A DNA stretch of 33,743 nucleotides from Flavobacterium macacae (GCF_003865365.1 NZ_RQVR01000024.1:1-33743); one strand, 5' to 3'; counted from the stretch's first letter, positions 17,879-26,616 are shown. Notes: a model not told the origin generated them from the letters alone. A program made the numbers and translations.

Positions 17879-18996
17879 AAAAATTAAAAGTTGCAACAAT
17901 ATTAGGAACAAGACCTGAAATTATAAGATTAACGGAGTGTATAAAAAAATGTGATCAATATTTTGAGCATATTTTAATACATACAGGGCAGAATTATGAT
18001 TATGAACTTAATGAAATATTTTTTGAAGATTTAGAACTTCGCAAACCTGATTATTTTCTTAATGTTGCAGGGAGTCACTTGGGTGAAACTATAGGAAATG
18101 TTATTTCGAAATCTTTCGAAATCCTTTTCAAGGAAAAACCCGACGCTTTATTAGTATTAGGTGATACAAATAGTGTGTTAAGTACAATAGCAGCAAAAAG
18201 GCTCAAAATTCCAATTTTCCACATGGAAGCAGGAAACAGATGTTTTGATCAAAATGTACCAGAAGAAATCAACAGAAAAATTTCTGATCATATTAGTGAT
18301 ATTAATCTTACTTATACCGAAAACAGCAGAAGATATTTATTAAGCGAAGGTTTTCGCAAAGATCATGTATTTGTGACAGGCTCGCCACTAAAAGAAGTTT
18401 TAGATAAATATCAGCACAAAATTAACGAAAGTGATGTTGTTGAAAGATTGAATCTAAAAGCCAATGACTACATTGTTGTAAGTGCACATCGTGAAGAAAA
18501 TATAGATTTAGAAAATCATTTTGAAATTCTTGCCAAATCCATTAACGCTGTTGCAGAAAAATACAAAATGCCGATTATTTTTTCTACTCATCCTCGTACA
18601 AAAAACAGGATTGAGAAAAACAATATACAGTTTCATGCATTAGTACAAAATGTTGCGCCTTTAGGATTTTTTGATTATGTAAAGTTGCAAAATGAGTCAT
18701 TTATTGTACTTTCAGACAGCGGTACAATTAGTGAAGAATCTGCAATGATGGGTTTTCCGGCAGTTAGTATAAGAACTAGTACGGAGAGGCCTGAAGCAAT
18801 TGATGCAGGTACAATAGTTTTAGGAGGAATTTCAAAAGACCAAATGCTAAATGCTATTGAAGTATCAAAAGGTTTGTTCAATTCACAAATCACTTTGCCA
18901 TTTGAATATGAAGTGAAGAATACTTCTGATCGTGTAATTAAGGCAATTCAGAGTTATTCTGCAATTGTTGATAAAGTAATTTGGGATAAGAGATGA
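17875..18996 (+). CDS. wecB: UDP-N-acetylglucosamine 2-epimerase, non-hydrolysing (WecB/FnlC/WbjD type)
   Basis: A 373-residue GT-B-like epimerase when started at the ATG at 17875 (MKKLKVATILGTRPEIIRL), which overlaps the preceding stop as ATGA. An in-frame ATG six codons upstream (17857) lies inside the cupin gene and is less likely. Motifs are GTRPEIIRL, HTGQNYDYELNEIFFEDL, ALLVLGDTNSVL, HMEAGNRCFDQNVPEEINRKISDHISD and SDSGTISEESAMMGFPAVSIRTSTERPEA, all family hallmarks. In general it interconverts UDP-GlcNAc and UDP-ManNAc; in this setting it more likely performs the C2 epimerisation of FnlC/WbjD in L-FucNAc or L-QuiNAc synthesis. Confidence 0.9.
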   Translation: MKKLKVATILGTRPEIIRLTECIKKCDQYFEHILIHTGQNYDYELNEIFFEDLELRKPDYFLNVAGSHLGETIGNVISKSFEILFKEKPDALLVLGDTNSVLSTIAAKRLKIPIFHMEAGNRCFDQNVPEEINRKISDHISDINLTYTENSRRYLLSEGFRKDHVFVTGSPLKEVLDKYQHKINESDVVERLNLKANDYIVVSAHREENIDLENHFEILAKSINAVAEKYKMPIIFSTHPRTKNRIEKNNIQFHALVQNVAPLGFFDYVKLQNESFIVLSDSGTISEESAMMGFPAVSIRTSTERPEAIDAGTIVLGGISKDQMLNAIEVSKGLFNSQITLPFEYEVKNTSDRVIKAIQSYSAIVDKVIWDKR

Positions 18997-19841
18997 AAAA
19001 AATATTAGTAATAGGAATAAAAGGAATGGCTGGACACGTCATCTACAACTATCTTCATAAAAATGAAAATTATGATGTTTTCGGTATAGCAAGGAATATT
19101 GGCGAAAATAAAAAAAAATTTTCTTTAGATGTATCCGATACAGTAAAACTTAAAAAAATTATAACAGATAATCAATTTGATTTCGTTATCAATTGTATTG
19201 GTATTCTTAATAAAGATGCAGAAGATCATCCTTCCAAAGCAATTTGGTTCAATAGTTATTTCCCACATTTTTTAGAAGAAATCACTAAAGAATCTGAAAC
19301 GAAAGTTATACATATCAGCACAGATTGTGTATTTAACGGAAAAAAAGGTCAATATAGAGAAGACGATTTTAAAGACGGAGATGGTTTTTATGCTCAATCT
19401 AAGGCTCTGGGTGAAATTAGAAATAATAAAGATATTACCATAAGAACCTCAATTATAGGACCTGAACTTAATAAAAATGGAATCGGATTATTTGATTGGT
19501 TTATGAATCAGTCTGGTGAAGTTAATGGTTATACATCAGCATTTTGGAGTGGAGTTACAACATTTGAATTAGCTAAAGCAATTGAGTATGTAATTGAAAA
19601 TCCTCTAAGCGGTTTAGTTCATCTTACAAATGGTACTGCAATTAATAAATATGATTTGATTACTATTTTTAAAGAGATTTGGAATAAAGATAATATTAAG
19701 ATAAAACCATACACCGGAAAGGTTGTTGACAAATCTTTAGTAAAATCAGAAGTATTAAATTATAAAGTTCCTTCATATAAAAAAATGTTGGAGGAACAGA
19801 AAGAGTGGATGACCGAATATTCAAGCATATATAATTATTGA
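18993..19841 (+). CDS. RmlD-like 4-keto-sugar reductase (SDR)
   Basis: A 282-residue RmlD-type SDR. The cofactor motif GIKGMAGHVIYNYL is at ~8-21, FVINCIGILNK at ~64-74, STDCVFNG at ~111-118, and the catalytic YAQSK at ~132-136. In the L-FucNAc pathway this step belongs to CapF/WbjC, which carries an extra C-terminal cupin domain. This protein lacks that domain and is RmlD-sized, more like the reductase (WbvR-like) of the L-RhaNAc/L-QuiNAc route. It would reduce the 4-keto group made by the dehydratase at 16451. It overlaps the previous gene by 4 nt and the next by 1 nt. Confidence 0.85.
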   Translation: MKKILVIGIKGMAGHVIYNYLHKNENYDVFGIARNIGENKKKFSLDVSDTVKLKKIITDNQFDFVINCIGILNKDAEDHPSKAIWFNSYFPHFLEEITKESETKVIHISTDCVFNGKKGQYREDDFKDGDGFYAQSKALGEIRNNKDITIRTSIIGPELNKNGIGLFDWFMNQSGEVNGYTSAFWSGVTTFELAKAIEYVIENPLSGLVHLTNGTAINKYDLITIFKEIWNKDNIKIKPYTGKVVDKSLVKSEVLNYKVPSYKKMLEEQKEWMTEYSSIYNY

Positions 19842-21052
19842 TGAGAATATTAATTATAACCCAATATTTTTGGCCTGAAAATTTCAAGATAAATGATCTT
19901 TGTCTAGGTCTTAAAGAAAAAGGTCATTACGTTGAAGTGTTAACCGGGTTGCCTAACTATCCTAAAGGAAAGTTTTTTGAAGGATACTCTTTGTTCAAAA
20001 ACAATGATGAAACTTGGGAGGGAATAACTATACATAGAAGTAAATTATTTCCAAGAGGAAGCGGTGGATTAAAACTGATGATTAATTACTTCTCATTTGC
20101 ATTTTTTGCTATTTTAAAATCTAGAGTGATATCCAACAAATTTGATTGTATTTTAGTTTATGAGCCTTCTCCAATTACAGTTGGACTTCCTGCAATAGTT
20201 GCAGGTAAAAGATTAAAAATACCTTATTACTTTTGGGTGCAGGATCTATGGCCAGAAAGTCTTACAGCTGCCGGAGGAATTAAGAATCGTTTTGTACTGA
20301 AGTTTTTTGAAAGCATAACGAAATTAATTTATAAAAGAGCAGAAAAAGTATTGGTACAATCAAAAGGTTTTAAAAAATATATTATAAATCAAGAGATAGA
20401 TCCAGATAAAATCATTTTTTATCCAAATTCTACGGAGAATTTTTATCAGCCAGTACCCCCTGAACAGCCTTTTCAGGATAAAATGCCTGATGGATTTTGT
20501 ATAACATTTGCTGGTAACCTTGGAGAAGCTCAAAGTCTTTTTACGATTCTCAATGCAGCGATTATAGTTAAACAAAAAGCATATCATCAGATCAAATGGG
20601 TATTTTTGGGAGATGGGAGACAAAGAGAACAATTAGAAAAATACGTTGAAATAAACAATTTGAAAGATGAGGTTCACTTCTTAGGATCTTATCCTGGAAC
20701 TGATATGCCAAAATTTTTTGCTTGCAGTGATGCTCTCATATCAACTTTGAAAAAAAATAAAATATTTTCCTTAACTATACCATCAAAAATACAGTCTTAT
20801 CTAGCATGTGGAAGACCTATATTAGCTTCTTTAGATGGTGAAGGGGCGGATATAATAGAAAATGCACAAGCAGGATATTCTTCACCTGCAGAAGATGAGG
20901 TTCTTCTCGCGGAAAATGCAATAAAGCTTTTCAATGATTCGGAAGAAGATAGAATAAAAATGGGGGAAAATGGTTTAGCTTATTTTAATAGAGAATTTGA
21001 AAGAAATATGCTATTAGATAAATTAATCAATATTTTAACGCATAGATTATGA
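19841..21052 (+). CDS. glycosyltransferase family 4, WbuB-like
   Basis: A 403-residue GT-B transferase from the ATG at 19841, which overlaps the preceding TGA by one base; a TTG one codon earlier is in frame but less likely. The N-terminus ILIITQYFWPENFKINDLCLGL, then VLTGLPNYPKGKFFEGYS and YFWVQDLWPESLTAAGG, are the hallmarks of the WbuB group. In E. coli O26, WbuB is associated with L-FucNAc transfer. Placement directly after the L-FucNAc/L-QuiNAc-type genes supports transfer of that sugar here, usually as the second sugar onto the WecA-type primer. The C-terminal donor site has FAGNLGEAQSL and IPSKIQSYLACGRPILASLDGEGADII. Confidence 0.9.
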   Translation: MRILIITQYFWPENFKINDLCLGLKEKGHYVEVLTGLPNYPKGKFFEGYSLFKNNDETWEGITIHRSKLFPRGSGGLKLMINYFSFAFFAILKSRVISNKFDCILVYEPSPITVGLPAIVAGKRLKIPYYFWVQDLWPESLTAAGGIKNRFVLKFFESITKLIYKRAEKVLVQSKGFKKYIINQEIDPDKIIFYPNSTENFYQPVPPEQPFQDKMPDGFCITFAGNLGEAQSLFTILNAAIIVKQKAYHQIKWVFLGDGRQREQLEKYVEINNLKDEVHFLGSYPGTDMPKFFACSDALISTLKKNKIFSLTIPSKIQSYLACGRPILASLDGEGADIIENAQAGYSSPAEDEVLLAENAIKLFNDSEEDRIKMGENGLAYFNREFERNMLLDKLINILTHRL

Positions 21053-21951
21053 AAACAATTATCACAGGTTCATCGGGCTTCGTTGGCAAAAACCTAACCG
21101 CATATCTTAATAAACAAGACATTGAGGTACAAGATTTGTCGTTGCGAGCAACCGATTGGAAAAGCCATACCGATAAACATGCAACAGGCATCATTCATTT
21201 GGCGGGCAAAGCTCATGATACTGCAAATACCTCATCAGCAGAAGAGTATTTTAAAGTGAACCGCGATTTAACTATTGAGTTGTTTCAGGAGTTTTTAAAA
21301 TCAGATATCAAAGACTTTTTCTTTTTTAGTTCGGTAAAAGCAACAGCTGATACGGTTTCGGGTGTTTTAAAAGAAGACCATTTAACGGACCCAAAAACAC
21401 CTTACGGTCAATCAAAATTGCAAGCGGAAGAGTATCTTTTATCCAAGCCAATACCTGAAGGGAAAAGAGTTTTTATCATTCGTCCCTGTATGATTCACGG
21501 ACCTGGCAATAAAGGGAATTTAAATCTTTTGTACAATGTGGTAAAAAAAGGAATTCCTTATCCATTGGCGGCGTTTGATAACCAGCGTTCTTTTTTGAGT
21601 ATTGATAATCTGAATTTTCTGATTGCTTCAATGCTTGAAAATAAAGGTGTTGCATCAGGAGTTTATAATTTTGCTGACGACGAAATGCTTTCCACTACTG
21701 AATTGGTTCGAGTGATTTCAGTAGTTTCGGGCAAAGAGCCAAAGTTGCTGTCAATTCCAAAAGGAATTATAACTACTATCGCAAAAGTGGGAGATTTAAT
21801 AAAGTTTCCGCTTAATTCTGAAAGCGTAAAAAAGTTGACAGAAAATTATTGTGTTTCTAATCAAAAAATTAAAAACGCACTAAAGATTGAAAAAATGCCA
21901 ATTACTGCACAAAAAGGAATTGAAAAAACGATTAAAAGCTTTATAAAATAA
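21049..21951 (+). CDS. NAD-dependent epimerase/dehydratase family protein (likely 4-keto-sugar reductase)
   Basis: A 300-residue extended SDR. GSSGFVGKNLTAYL (~7-20) is the cofactor site, IIHLAGKAHDT (~50-60) and FFFSSVKATADT (~98-109) follow, and YGQSKLQAEEYL (~124-135) holds the catalytic Tyr/Lys. HLAGKAHD-type sequence next to a WecA-like gene is characteristic of reductases or epimerases that make the primer sugar, such as the WbpV/WbpK type acting on UDP-4-keto-6-deoxy-HexNAc. That role is an inference; GalE-like C4 epimerisation is the alternative. It overlaps the WbuB-like gene by 4 nt and the WecA-like gene by 1 nt. G+C content rises again here compared with the AT-rich core. Confidence 0.82.
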   Translation: MKTIITGSSGFVGKNLTAYLNKQDIEVQDLSLRATDWKSHTDKHATGIIHLAGKAHDTANTSSAEEYFKVNRDLTIELFQEFLKSDIKDFFFFSSVKATADTVSGVLKEDHLTDPKTPYGQSKLQAEEYLLSKPIPEGKRVFIIRPCMIHGPGNKGNLNLLYNVVKKGIPYPLAAFDNQRSFLSIDNLNFLIASMLENKGVASGVYNFADDEMLSTTELVRVISVVSGKEPKLLSIPKGIITTIAKVGDLIKFPLNSESVKKLTENYCVSNQKIKNALKIEKMPITAQKGIEKTIKSFIK

Positions 21952-22904
21952 TGGATTATATTCTTTTAACGATTGTCTTATTTGCTTTAATTTTAATCTA
22001 TTTTAAAGCAGCCGATAAATACAATATTATCGATAAACCCAACCATCGAAGCGCTCATACCGAAATAACGTTACGTGGCGGCGGTGTCATTTTTTGGTTT
22101 GCCTCTTTGCTCTATTTTGTTCCGCATTTTCAGGAAAACTATCTGTTTTTTATCGGGATCACTTTGGTCAGTCTGGTCAGTTTTTGGGATGATATCCAGA
22201 GCCTCCCCAATAGAATTCGCCTTTTTACACATTTTTTGGCGATCAGCTTGCTTTTTTACAGCTTGGGAATGTTTGCAATTTTTCCTTGGTGGGGCATTGC
22301 CATTACTTATATTATGGCTATCGGAATTATTAACGCTTATAATTTTATGGACGGCATCAACGGAATTACGGGTTTGTATACTTTGGCTGTTATGGGTTCA
22401 TTATTGTATGTAAATGAATGCATAGCCCTTTTTACAGATTTTGATTTTATCGTTTATCCAATGATTGCCAGCGCTGTTTTTTTATTCTTCAATTATAGAA
22501 AAAAAGCCAAATGTTTTGCTGGTGATGTGGGCAGCATATCCATTGCTTTTTGGATTATTTACCTGCTTTTGCAATTGATTATTAAAACTGAATCACTCAT
22601 TTGGCTACTATTTTTGGGGGTTTATGGTGTAGAAACTGTTACCACAATTATCCATCGAATTTACCTGCGCGAAAATATTTTTGAGGCACACCGCTGGCAT
22701 TTTTATCAAGTTTTAAGCAACGGACTCAAAATGCAACACCGAATTGTGTCGTTGCTTTATGCCGTGTTGCAAATTCTGGTATCTTGCTTAGTCATTTATG
22801 GCTATTTACATCTTGATGCACTACTAACATTTGCAATTGTGCTAGTCCCACTGTTACTTTTATATTCAATGAAGTTTTATTTGCTAAAAAAAATAAATTA
22901 TTAA
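21951..22904 (+). CDS. WecA/WbpL-like polyprenyl-phosphate sugar-1-phosphate transferase
   Basis: A 317-residue integral membrane protein of the MraY/WecA family, with about ten hydrophobic segments. It starts synthesis by moving a HexNAc-1-phosphate (or 6-deoxy analogue) from UDP to undecaprenyl phosphate. The expected cytoplasmic motifs are in order: NHRSAHTEITLRGGGV (~26-41), SFWDDIQSLPNRIRLFTHF, YNFMDGINGITG, CFAGDVGS, and the HxxH-like HRWHFYQ near the end. Together with the flippase and polymerase it completes the Wzx/Wzy machinery. The adjoining reductase and WbuB-like transferase suggest the primer is a QuiNAc- or FucNAc-type sugar, which is inferred. Confidence 0.92.
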   Translation: MDYILLTIVLFALILIYFKAADKYNIIDKPNHRSAHTEITLRGGGVIFWFASLLYFVPHFQENYLFFIGITLVSLVSFWDDIQSLPNRIRLFTHFLAISLLFYSLGMFAIFPWWGIAITYIMAIGIINAYNFMDGINGITGLYTLAVMGSLLYVNECIALFTDFDFIVYPMIASAVFLFFNYRKKAKCFAGDVGSISIAFWIIYLLLQLIIKTESLIWLLFLGVYGVETVTTIIHRIYLRENIFEAHRWHFYQVLSNGLKMQHRIVSLLYAVLQILVSCLVIYGYLHLDALLTFAIVLVPLLLLYSMKFYLLKKINY

Positions 22905-23330
22905 ATGGGAGCTAGTTTACTTACAGGAGCAGTTTACAGCGATGAACGAGGATCCGTTTCTTTTGTCAATGACTTTAAATTTAATGATATCAGCCGATTT
23001 TATATCATCGAAAATTCGGAAACGCATCCTGTACGTGCTTGGCAGGGGCACAAATTAGATTGCAAGAATTTTTATTGCATTGCTGGATCTTTTCAGGTTT
23101 CTTACGTAAGAGTTGATGATTGGGAAAATCCTTCCGCTTCTTTAAAAGTGGATCGAGTTGTTTTAACGGCTTCAAAAAGTGCAGTTCTCAGCATTCCTGC
23201 CGGATATGCCAATGCCATAAAAGCTTTAGAGCCCGGCTCGAGATTGATGTCTTTTTCGACATTGCCTTTGGATCAAGTAAAAGAAGATGATGTTCGATTT
23301 GATAAAAGCAAATGGAACTTTGATGAATAA
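22905..23330 (+). CDS. RmlC/WxcM-like cupin, putative sugar epimerase or ketoisomerase (copy 2)
   Basis: A 141-residue cupin that starts directly after the WecA-like stop codon. It is a clear paralogue of the cupin at 17459: SDERGSVSF, RAWQGHK (~43-49), AGSFQVSYVRVDDWENPS, PAGYANAIKALEPGS and RFDKSKW line up with the same elements there. It overlaps the start of the aminotransferase gene by 8 nt. A cupin isomerase followed by a DegT-type aminotransferase is the arrangement seen for 3-amino-3,6-dideoxyhexose synthesis (FdtA/FdtB, QdtA/QdtB), but this cupin is closer to RmlC-like sugar epimerases than to classic FdtA, so the reaction is uncertain. Confidence 0.75.
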   Translation: MGASLLTGAVYSDERGSVSFVNDFKFNDISRFYIIENSETHPVRAWQGHKLDCKNFYCIAGSFQVSYVRVDDWENPSASLKVDRVVLTASKSAVLSIPAGYANAIKALEPGSRLMSFSTLPLDQVKEDDVRFDKSKWNFDE

Positions 23331-24471
23331 CGAGCGCATTCATTTGTCTTTGGCTCATATGAGCGGACAAGAAGCCAAATACATCGATCTGGCTTTTTCA
23401 GAAAACTGGATTACATCCGTGGGGCCCAATGTTGATGGATTTGAAAATGATATAAAAAAATATCTTGAAAGTGATTCTTTTCCAGTAGCTTTAAATTCGG
23501 GGACATCTGCACTTCACTTGGGACTGATTCTATTAGATATAAAAAAAGGCGATACTGTTATTTGCCAGAGCTTAACATTTGTGGCTTCAGCAAACCCCAT
23601 ACTTTATCAAGGCGCCACCCCCATTTTTATTGATAGCGAGCCAGAAACTTGGAATATGTGTCCAAAAGCTTTAGAGGAAGCTGTTTTAGATTTGATTCAA
23701 AAAGGCAAAAAGCCAAAAGCAATTGTGACTGTCCATCTTTATGGAATGCCTTGTAAAATAGACGAAATAAATGCCGTTGCTTTAAAATATGGAATTCCGG
23801 TTCTTGAAGACAGTGCGGAGGCACTTGGGAGCAAATATAAAAATCAAAAATGTGGCACCTTTGGAGCGCTTTCTGTAATTTCTTTCAACGGCAACAAGAT
23901 CATCACCACATCAGGTGGCGGCGCCCTTGTAGCCAAATCTAAGGAAATCAAAGACAAAGCGGTTTTTCTTTCCACCCAGGCGCGCGATACTGCACCGCAT
24001 TATCAACATAGCGAAGTGGGGTATAATTACCGCATGAGCAATATTTGCGCCGGTATTGGAAGAGGGCAGATGGAGGTCTTGGACGCCCATGTTGCCTTGA
24101 GAAGAGAAATGCATGCTTTTTATGCCCATTATTTTGAAAAGATAGAAGGGGTAACGATTTTGACAGAACCCAATGACGCCTATTTTTCCAACCATTGGCT
24201 GTCTGCCGTAACCGTCGATCCTTCTAAAACAGGAGGAAAAACCAGAGAAGGCCTGCGTCTTGCTTTGGAAGCTGCCAATATAGAAAGCCGTCCGCTGTGG
24301 AAACCCATGCACCTGCAGCCTGTTTTTGAGAACAGTCCTTACTATGGAGGCGCTGTTGCCGAGGGCTTATTTGAAAACGGCCTGTGCCTGCCTTCCGGCT
24401 CCAACCTCAGCACTGCTGACCGAGACCGTATTTCTGGGGTGCTGGATGCTTTTTTTTCAAGCCGCGCCTAA
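23323..24471 (+). CDS. DegT/DnrJ/EryC1/StrS-family PLP-dependent aminotransferase
   Basis: A 382-residue sugar aminotransferase from the ATG at 23323 (MNNERIHLSLAHMSG); an in-frame ATG 12 codons upstream lies deep in the cupin gene and adds no conserved sequence. ENWITSVGPNVDGFE and ALNSGTSALHLGLI (PLP phosphate contact) are near the N-terminus, VLEDSAEALGSKY holds the PLP-binding Asp, and SFNGNKIITTSGGG carries the Schiff-base lysine. It is most like PglE-type transaminases that aminate UDP- or dTDP-4-keto-6-deoxy sugars. No matching N-acetyltransferase follows. The last third is richer in G+C than the first. It is the last gene before a strong terminator. Confidence 0.9.
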   Translation: MNNERIHLSLAHMSGQEAKYIDLAFSENWITSVGPNVDGFENDIKKYLESDSFPVALNSGTSALHLGLILLDIKKGDTVICQSLTFVASANPILYQGATPIFIDSEPETWNMCPKALEEAVLDLIQKGKKPKAIVTVHLYGMPCKIDEINAVALKYGIPVLEDSAEALGSKYKNQKCGTFGALSVISFNGNKIITTSGGGALVAKSKEIKDKAVFLSTQARDTAPHYQHSEVGYNYRMSNICAGIGRGQMEVLDAHVALRREMHAFYAHYFEKIEGVTILTEPNDAYFSNHWLSAVTVDPSKTGGKTREGLRLALEAANIESRPLWKPMHLQPVFENSPYYGGAVAEGLFENGLCLPSGSNLSTADRDRISGVLDAFFSSRA

Positions 24472-24513
24472 CGGCCTTACTTTTTAAATTCCACCATTAC
24501 TTCTACCAAAAGC

Positions 24514-24547
24514 AAATCCCTAATTCGCAAGCGTTAGGGATTTTTTT
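24514..24547 (+). terminator. rho-independent terminator of the polysaccharide locus
   Basis: A 10-bp perfect stem (24514-24523 with 24534-24543) encloses a 10-nt loop containing a smaller CGC/GCG pairing, and runs into seven Ts (24541-24547). It lies 42 nt after the aminotransferase stop codon. It marks the end of the 24-kb + strand gene run. Confidence 0.88.
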
Positions 24548-24773
24548 ATGTCGATTTTAAGGAGCGACCGGTGCTTTTCCGCCCCGACGCTTCGCAGGGC
24601 CTCTGCCGGCGGCTGTTGCCTGCAAAAAAAATCGTATGCCGCCCCGCCGCCCCGTACTGTGCTTTTGCGGCCTGCTTACTTTAGGCCAGCAGTTGCGGTT
24701 TTGCCAAAATCATCCACTTTTCCACTTGCTACCCATTCCTAAAACCGGCTGCAAGGCGCCCACATCCCAGCTG
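24548..24773. other. G+C-rich intergenic stretch with no recognisable gene
   Basis: Between the locus terminator and the 3' end of the AraC-type regulator gene there are ~226 nt of unusually G+C-rich sequence with runs such as gccgccccgccgccccg. One short + strand frame is open, but its composition (many Ala, Arg, Pro, Cys) and lack of any family likeness suggest it is not a gene. It coincides with the composition change seen over 24-28.5 kb. Confidence 0.5.
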
Positions 24774-26447
24774 CTATTCTAAAGGATGCGTTTTTTTCAG
24801 CTCGCTGCAAAAAAAAGCAGGCGACATTCCATACCGCTCCTTGAATGCTTTTGTAAAACTCTGGGTCGATCCAAATCCGGCGGCCTGGCCGAGGCCTTCG
24901 TGTGTGTATTTCCTGAATTTTTTATCGGAGTGCAGCATTTCCACGATGTAGTCCAGTTTCAGGGCGTAAATATATTCAATCGATTTTTTACCCCTGTATT
25001 TCAAGATAATCATCGCTACATATTTGCTGTTGGCCTTGAAAATTTTTGACATGCCCCCGAGGTTCATGCCTTTTTCTAAAAATTTTTTTGTTTCCTCGAA
25101 TTTTCTGAGGTGCTCCAGCACCGCCTGCACCATTTCATCACTGATTTCATGACCCTGTTCTTCCTGGTGCCTGATCACAGCGGGAGCCATCGCTGCCTCC
25201 GCGCGCTTTTCTATCATTTCCTTAAATTTTTGCCTGTATTTTTGTTGTACCCTATAGTGCCTGGCCGCCAAATAAAGTGCGAGCAGCAGCAACAAGCCAA
25301 TTGCGGCACACTGCACCTCATATCTCAATGCCATAGCGCGCCTGACCTCTTCCGTACCTGCCAGGAGCATCGGGGTATCGTACTGCTTGAATATTTTTCC
25401 GGAAAGGTAGCGGTACTCGTGATTCAGAACGCTGTCTACCTGCAGCAGCCTTTCCATGGCTGCAAGATAGCGCTGCGGCTCTCCTTTTTCTTTATAATAG
25501 CCGATTAACTTTTCATGTGCCATCCTCAGGTCTGGCCGGGTATACCCGTGCTTTGAAAAGGCATCATCGACCTTGCGAAAATACGCCATGCTTTCTTCTG
25601 TTTTTCCCTCCTTAAATTTGCCCATTCCGAGGTAAAAGCAGGCGACCGTCTCGTTTGCGAAATCCTTATTTTCCTGCAAAAAAGGTAGTGCAGCCGCCAT
25701 TTTTTTTTCTGACGCACTGTAGTCGCCCCTGTCGAAAGCATTGATTCCTTCAGAGAGCGTAAAATAGGGCGCCATCTCGTCAATTTCAAATTCCATTCCC
25801 AGCTGGAGACCCAGCCGATTCATCTCCGACGAGCGTGCACTATTTCCGACTCGCGCATAGCATAAGCCAATGGAATGCATTGAATTAAGGTACGCCCGAT
25901 CGTTTTCGTTCTCAAAGTATTTCATGCACTGTTCCAGCAGGGCAATGGCCTCCTCATACAATCCGAGGTAGTATTTGACCTGCGCCAGCGCATATTTTAA
26001 TTTGTGCACTGCATACGCATCTCCCGACCTTGCGATGTATCGGTCTGCAAGAAGGTAATTGTCCAGCGCCTTCTGATGCTGCTTCTTTTCATAATGGACT
26101 ATGCCCTTTTTCATATAGGCATTCCCAATAAGCCTTTCATCGCCCGAACGGCGGGAAGCCTCCAAGAGACTGTCCGCATAAAAGGGAAGCTTCTGCCTGC
26201 TGTCCTGCGTCATAACCATGCTATAGGCTGCGGCCACTTGATTCCAATTGTTTTCCTGCCGTGCTTTTGCCAGCCATGCCTTTCGATAGGCCTGCAAAAT
26301 AACAGTGTCGCCTTTGGCAGACCTGACCGCTGCTGCAAAGTATGCATAGTTTTTGCCATCCAAGCTGTCTTGTGTTTTTTTCTGGGCAACCTGTGCAAAA
26401 GAGCCCATTCCTGCCATCAACAGCAGCGCTAGTACTATTTTTTTCAT
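24774..26447 (-). CDS. membrane-anchored TPR/AraC-type transcriptional regulator
   Basis: A 557-residue protein with a layout typical of Bacteroidota sensor-regulators. It has an N-terminal signal peptide (MKKIVLALLLMAGMGSFAQ), TPR-like helical repeats over ~90-330 (e.g. KKGIVHYEKKQHQKALDNYL and KYYLGLYEEAIALLEQCMKY), one membrane helix (~377-395, AIGLLLLLALYLAARHY), a short coiled linker, and a C-terminal AraC-type helix-turn-helix (~450-557) with SKYVAMIILKYRGKKSIEYI and AAGFGSTQSFTKAFKERYGMSPAFF. The repeats would sit in the periplasm and the DNA-binding domain in the cytoplasm. The target is unknown. The divergent lipoprotein gene and rteC, with their shared upstream boxes, are candidates. 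G+C content is well above that of the polysaccharide genes. Confidence 0.87.
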   Translation of the reverse strand: MKKIVLALLLMAGMGSFAQVAQKKTQDSLDGKNYAYFAAAVRSAKGDTVILQAYRKAWLAKARQENNWNQVAAAYSMVMTQDSRQKLPFYADSLLEASRRSGDERLIGNAYMKKGIVHYEKKQHQKALDNYLLADRYIARSGDAYAVHKLKYALAQVKYYLGLYEEAIALLEQCMKYFENENDRAYLNSMHSIGLCYARVGNSARSSEMNRLGLQLGMEFEIDEMAPYFTLSEGINAFDRGDYSASEKKMAAALPFLQENKDFANETVACFYLGMGKFKEGKTEESMAYFRKVDDAFSKHGYTRPDLRMAHEKLIGYYKEKGEPQRYLAAMERLLQVDSVLNHEYRYLSGKIFKQYDTPMLLAGTEEVRRAMALRYEVQCAAIGLLLLLALYLAARHYRVQQKYRQKFKEMIEKRAEAAMAPAVIRHQEEQGHEISDEMVQAVLEHLRKFEETKKFLEKGMNLGGMSKIFKANSKYVAMIILKYRGKKSIEYIYALKLDYIVEMLHSDKKFRKYTHEGLGQAAGFGSTQSFTKAFKERYGMSPAFFCSELKKTHPLE

Positions 26448-26510
26448 GTTTTTTCTATCTGGAGGATCCGCTGCCTTCGACTCTTTCGTGAACCACAGCT
26501 ATCGTTGTCG

Positions 26511-26540
26511 CTAAAGTATCTAAAAGTATCAAAAAATCAA
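26511..26540 (-). promoter_or_regulatory. candidate promoter of the TPR/AraC regulator gene
   Basis: Read on the minus strand, TTG (26538-26540) is followed after 19 nt by TACTTTAG (26511-26518), one mismatch from TAnnTTTG. The start codon is ~64 nt downstream of the -7 element. Spacing matches the Bacteroidota consensus. Confidence 0.45.
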
Positions 26541-26616
26541 AAAGATGCGTTGTAAATATCGGCCCCAGCGTGCCACCGCTGCCTGCTTACCCCTAAAAAA
26601 TCAGCCCCATTTTGTA

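Noticed and set aside
24548..24742. A 64-codon + strand open frame after the polysaccharide terminator
   Set aside because: Composition dominated by Ala, Pro, Arg and Cys, no family likeness, no promoter, and it starts right behind a terminator.
24786..26432. Several + strand open frames opposite the TPR/AraC regulator gene
   Set aside because: They lie within the coding region of a protein with clear domains and have no recognisable sequence of their own; the high G+C content of the region creates long antisense frames.
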